Source: an uncultured Selenomonadaceae bacterium (lineage in GTDB: Bacteria > Bacillota > Negativicutes > Selenomonadales > Selenomonadaceae). From it: a stretch of DNA of 18,309 nucleotides. The stretch's first letter is position 1. Each line of letters starts with the position of its first letter. This document shows positions 16,162-18,309 of the stretch, in pieces. The position numbers and the translations under genes were made by a program. The notes beneath the pieces are model-generated. The model saw only the letters and a program-made list of their open reading frames with translations. It searched no databases and was not told where the DNA came from. The stretch covers positions 1-18,309 of the forward strand of contig CAJOPK010000175.1 in the NCBI GenBank assembly GCA_905236255.1, given 5' to 3'.

Positions 16162-16500
16162 TTAAAAAACCGTTTCCAAAAATTTGCTTATGCCGAAACG
16201 AATACCGGAATCTTCCACAACTTTTTCCATTCTGCGCGTACTCATGTCAATATCAAATTCGATATTTCCGAGAGCCATCGCCGCTATTGCAAGATGTTTT
16301 TTTGTGGGAATATCGACATTCAAAACAAGCGTCCCCAGTTCGTTGCGGGCAATCGCAAAAATTTCGGCAATTTTCGGACGTTCGCTTTCCGGGATTTTGA
16401 AATCGGTTTTTTTCGACGGCGAATATTTGAGTTGCAAAATTTTGCGATTGGTTATTTTCGGCATGGCTGCCGCCGAATAATTTGTCATTATCTTGTTCAT
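16162..16500 (-). CDS. Conserved-looking small protein of unknown function
   Basis: This 112-residue soluble protein belongs to no family I recognise. The N-terminal third is basic (PKITNRKILQLKYSPSKK); the rest is mixed helix and strand with alternating hydrophobics (GTLVLNVDIPTKKHLAIAAM, GNIEFDIDM). It has no signal peptide, membrane span or cysteine. Reality is supported by a strong ribosome site (GAAGGGAGG about 8 bases before ATG 16500), a plausible promoter upstream, and tight spacing to the thioesterase gene. A 98-residue frame on the opposite strand lacks such signals. Its partner suggests a role tied to acyl-CoA handling, but this is only context. Confidence 0.65.
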   Translation of the reverse strand: MNKIMTNYSAAAMPKITNRKILQLKYSPSKKTDFKIPESERPKIAEIFAIARNELGTLVLNVDIPTKKHLAIAAMALGNIEFDIDMSTRRMEKVVEDSGIRFGISKFLETVF

Positions 16501-16519
16501 GTAAAAATCCTCCCTTCAA

Positions 16520-16547
16520 AAATTATTGCATCTTCCTTTTCTGTCAA
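16520..16547 (-). promoter_or_regulatory. Candidate promoter for the unknown gene / thioesterase pair
   Basis: TTGACA (16547-16542) and TAATTT (16525-16520) on the minus strand are separated by 16 bases and end 20 bases before ATG 16500. The -10 is weak and the leader would be very short, so confidence is moderate. Confidence 0.45.
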
Positions 16548-16635
16548 CGGCGCAATTCCCCTGCAAAAAAAAATTACCGGTAAAAATTTTTCTATCTGTT
16601 GTGAAGAGCCGGAGTAAAAAAAATTTGTCAATTAA

Positions 16636-16668
16636 ACCTATTGACTTTTTGATTTTTTGTGATATACT
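16636..16668 (+). promoter_or_regulatory. Extended -10 promoter of hsp20
   Basis: TTGACT (16641-16646), a 16-base spacer, then TGATATACT (TG at 16660-16661, -10 TATACT at 16663-16668) gives a strong extended -10 promoter about 72 bases before the ATG. It shares ACCTATTGA (16636-16644) and the T-rich spacer with the dnaJ promoter. No CIRCE or other clear inverted repeat flanks it. Confidence 0.65.
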
Positions 16669-16740
16669 CCGAAACGTCGAAAGGTTAAAGACCTTGAACG
16701 ATAAATCACGACAGCAACAATCGAAGGGAGATTGATTATA

Positions 16741-17187
16741 ATGTTTGGTTTGGTACCTTTTAAAAACGATTTGATGAGAACCGACGACGCAATCGGTCGC
16801 CTTTTCAAAGCATTTGACGAGCCGTTTTTCCGCGAAATTGCCGGTTATTCCGGAGGCGGTTTTAAGGTTGACGTCAAAGAAAATGAAAAAGATTACGAAT
16901 TGACGGCGGAATTGCCCGGACTTACCAAAGAGGACGTTTCGCTTGATTATACGGACGGTTATTTGACCATTTCCGCAAACAAGACGCAGTCAAAAGACGA
17001 AGGCGACGAAAAAAGCGGTTACATTCGCCGTGAACGCAGTTTCGGCAGCATGAGTCGCTCCTTCTATATCGACAACATAGACAAGACGAAAGCGACGGCC
17101 GGATTTAAAGACGGCGTTTTGACAGTGCGTTTGCCGAAAATGACGGAAACTCAACCTTCGCGTCATGAAATTAAGATCACCGATTGA
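16741..17187 (+). CDS. Small heat-shock protein, Hsp20 / alpha-crystallin family
   Basis: This is a 148-residue ATP-independent holdase that binds unfolding proteins in large oligomers. Residues 1-37 are the variable N-terminal arm (FGLVPFKNDLMRTDD...). The alpha-crystallin domain spans about 40-132, with FKVDVKENEKDYELTAELPG, the loop before YIRRERSFGSMSRSF, and the signature GVLTVRLPK (122-130). The short tail holds HEIKITD, where IKI is a likely I-x-I anchoring motif for oligomer assembly. The ATG at 16741 is preferred over the TTG at 16732 because AAGGGAG lies 9-10 bases upstream. The gene is monocistronic between its own promoter and terminator. Confidence 0.94.
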   Translation: MFGLVPFKNDLMRTDDAIGRLFKAFDEPFFREIAGYSGGGFKVDVKENEKDYELTAELPGLTKEDVSLDYTDGYLTISANKTQSKDEGDEKSGYIRRERSFGSMSRSFYIDNIDKTKATAGFKDGVLTVRLPKMTETQPSRHEIKITD

Positions 17188-17229
17188 ATTTAATTTTTCC
17201 CGGCGTTCGAATAACATTGTAAAAAAATT

Positions 17230-17268
17230 TTCCGCTCACGACTTTGAAAAGTCGGGCGGAATTTTTTT
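17230..17268. terminator. Bidirectional terminator between hsp20 and the glucosaminidase gene
   Basis: TTCCGC (17230-17235) pairs with GCGGAA (17256-17261), and CGACTT pairs with AAGTCG inside it, with a small internal bulge. Seven Ts follow at 17262-17268. On the minus strand AAATTTTTTTAC follows the stem, so the convergent gene ending at 17271 can use it too. Confidence 0.85.
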
Positions 17269-17270
17269 GT

Positions 17271-18035
17271 TTACTGAATCAAGATTGCTCTGAACATTGA
17301 CAAAATTTCTTGTCCGTAACCTCTTCCGGGAACTGCCCAACGCCCGTTCAAATCCTGCCAATTTCCGAGCGTCCGAGTGCCGTAATTTTTTCTGACAATA
17401 TCGTAACGCGGATCCACGATCGGCATGGTCGGCAGACGCGTTGAAGAGTAGGCGAGCAGGTGCTGAATATGTGCCCGAACTCCCAGCTGTGAGGTAGGGA
17501 AATATTCACCCTTGATTGTTGCGGAAGTAGTCCCCAGCCCGCAATAATTATTTTGATCCGGAGTAACCGTGCCGCCGTACCTGAAAAATCCCGTTTCTTT
17601 CAAAGCCTGCGCAAAAGCCACATCCGGACGAATACCTTCCCGGTTACCTTCTTCGTAATAATATGCGACAATCTCTTCCGCGGAAACCGACAAATTCGGA
17701 TTCGGATTATTTTTCAAAAGATACTTTACACATTGACGTTGACTTGCCATCGGAGTCCCGGTTATTGACGCATCATAAGGTGAAATTGTTTCCTTTACGA
17801 AAAAAATCGGTTCCGAAAAATCTTCCGAGTCTTCTTCAATTTTCGTCAAATCTTCCCGATTATTCCCTGTCTTGAATTTTTCGGTTCGGACGATCGCGGT
17901 TGTCTTTTCAATTCGGCGTATTTCCGATTTTGTTTCCGAATTTTGATCATGAAATCTCTTTGCCTGAGAAATTGCCGGAAAAGAAAGCGCAAATACGCAT
18001 GCCGTTGTTATCGCCAAAAATTTTTTTAACCTCAA
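17271..18035 (-). CDS. Secreted glucosaminidase-domain protein (GH73-like peptidoglycan hydrolase)
   Basis: The predicted product has 254 residues. Residues 1-25 are a signal peptide (KKFLAITTACVFALSFPAISQA). Residues 26-95 form a charged low-complexity linker. The C-terminal ~155 residues are a mannosyl-glycoprotein endo-beta-N-acetylglucosaminidase-like domain: AFAQALKETGFFRYGG with the candidate catalytic Glu147, PDQNNYCGLG, LGVRAHIQHLLAY, VDPRYD and GRWAVPGRGYGQ. Such enzymes cut the glycan strands of peptidoglycan during growth or separation. The only usable start is TTG 18035, since an in-frame TGA lies two codons upstream; AAGGGG lies 8 bases before it. No SH3 or LysM binding domain is attached. 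The second IS right end lies about 170 bases upstream of the start. Confidence 0.87.
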   Translation of the reverse strand: MRLKKFLAITTACVFALSFPAISQAKRFHDQNSETKSEIRRIEKTTAIVRTEKFKTGNNREDLTKIEEDSEDFSEPIFFVKETISPYDASITGTPMASQRQCVKYLLKNNPNPNLSVSAEEIVAYYYEEGNREGIRPDVAFAQALKETGFFRYGGTVTPDQNNYCGLGTTSATIKGEYFPTSQLGVRAHIQHLLAYSSTRLPTMPIVDPRYDIVRKNYGTRTLGNWQDLNGRWAVPGRGYGQEILSMFRAILIQ

Positions 18036-18076
18036 ATCTCACACCCCTTAAAGTCAATATCGCAAAAAACTCCCGA

Positions 18077-18082
18077 ATTATA
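18077..18082 (-). promoter_or_regulatory. -10 element for the glucosaminidase gene
   Basis: A perfect TATAAT on the minus strand lies 41 bases before the TTG start. No good -35 is seen; TTATGC at 18-base spacing is the nearest candidate, so activation or a weak promoter is possible. Confidence 0.45.
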
Positions 18083-18127
18083 CCTTAAACTTGTGTTTTT
18101 GCATAAGAAAATAAGCAAAGGCAACCG

Positions 18128-18149
18128 GCAGGGGATTCGATTCCCCTGC
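18128..18149. repeat. Perfect 8-bp inverted repeat upstream of the glucosaminidase gene
   Basis: GCAGGGGA (18128-18135) and TCCCCTGC (18142-18149) flank the 6-base loop TTCGAT. It looks like a tRNA T arm, but no tRNA body surrounds it. On the minus strand a moderately T-rich stretch follows after about 8 bases, so weak terminator function is possible. It lies between the element end at 18203 and the -10 at 18077. Confidence 0.5.
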
Positions 18150-18202
18150 GTAAAGCGCATGACGACGGCACCTCAAAACCTTGAATACATTATTCCTTCA
18201 AT

Positions 18203-18309
18203 TGAACCTCTCCCGGCTGAAGCCGGAAGATTCTTGAAAAGATTGACGGTCAAGCCGCCCTTATTCTCAAAGGGCTGTCCAAAAGCCCCTCACACGGTCA
18301 CCTCCGAAG
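18203..18309 (-). mobile_element. Right end of a second IS200/IS605-type (tnpB) element, with candidate omega-RNA
   Basis: Read on the minus strand this 107-base non-coding stretch has the same layout as the element at 64-190. It has a hairpin with a GGAC-containing loop (GGGGCT/AGCCC), a second stem GCCCTT/AAGGGC (18257-18275), CAAGAATC (18236-18229), a terminal hairpin CCGGC-TTCA-GCCGG (18226-18213), then GAGAGGTTCA. The left copy likewise has a GGACA loop, CAAGAATC, a terminal hairpin, then GGAGTGTCAA. The tnpB itself must lie beyond the right edge on the minus strand. The guide flank would be about 18202-18183. Sequence outside the shared blocks differs from the left element, so they are different families or well diverged. 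Confidence 0.6.

Noticed and set aside
5771..16615. A 14-base exact repeat (TGAAGAGCCGGAGT) at 5771 and 16602
   Set aside because: One such match is expected by chance in about 18 kb, and the contexts are unrelated.
15790..16617. A 275-codon plus-strand frame across the thioesterase and the small gene
   Set aside because: The thioesterase on the other strand is a clear hotdog protein, and both minus genes have good ribosome sites. The long plus frame is antisense and basic/low-complexity.
18120..18160. A tRNA or tmRNA fragment, suggested by the T-arm-like hairpin
   Set aside because: The loop size is wrong, and no acceptor, D or anticodon arm can be found around it.
1..18309. CRISPR array, diversity-generating retroelement or retron
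   Set aside because: There are no regularly spaced repeats, no reverse transcriptase and no template/variable repeat pair.

Overview
The window reads as chromosome of a Gram-negative-type Firmicute (Negativicutes-like). This is an inference. It carries a lipopolysaccharide heptosyltransferase-type GT9 gene together with Firmicute features: purine-rich ribosome sites, TTG and GTG starts, a dprA-topA pair, and a secreted cell-wall glucosaminidase. There is no rRNA, tRNA or CRISPR array. Every interior stretch without a gene is shorter than 300 bases.

Both edges are ends of IS200/IS605-type elements pointing inward. At 1-190 (+) lie the last 20 codons of a TnpB and its non-coding right end, the usual omega-RNA region. 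At 18203-18309 (-) lies the right end of a second, different element whose tnpB must be beyond the window. A third, solo hairpin end may sit at 13551-13583 after dnaJ.

Region 1 (244-7491, +) is a tight four-gene run: GT9 heptosyltransferase, MtaD-type adenosine-analogue deaminase, a soluble hybrid histidine kinase (FIST-HisKA-HATPase-REC-HPt), and an exported SGNH hydrolase with beta-sandwich repeats. Region 2 (7469-12059, -) is a convergent operon read dprA, topA-like, rsgA, folE2 from a good promoter at 12107-12134. The topA-like gene sits in the classic topA position next to dprA, but its product lacks the active-site tyrosine and two TOPRIM acidic residues and has lost most of one domain. 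It is an intact, apparently expressed pseudoenzyme and the most unusual item here.

Region 3 is dnaJ (+), a bidirectional terminator, a methyl-accepting chemotaxis protein (-) with a dCache pocket pattern typical of amino-acid receptors, and a two-gene unit (-) of a small unknown protein and a FlK-type thioesterase. Region 4 is hsp20 (+), whose promoter closely resembles that of dnaJ, a bidirectional terminator, and a secreted GH73-type glucosaminidase (-). The window thus mixes envelope, signalling, DNA processing, translation GTPase, folate and proteostasis genes, edged by TnpB elements.
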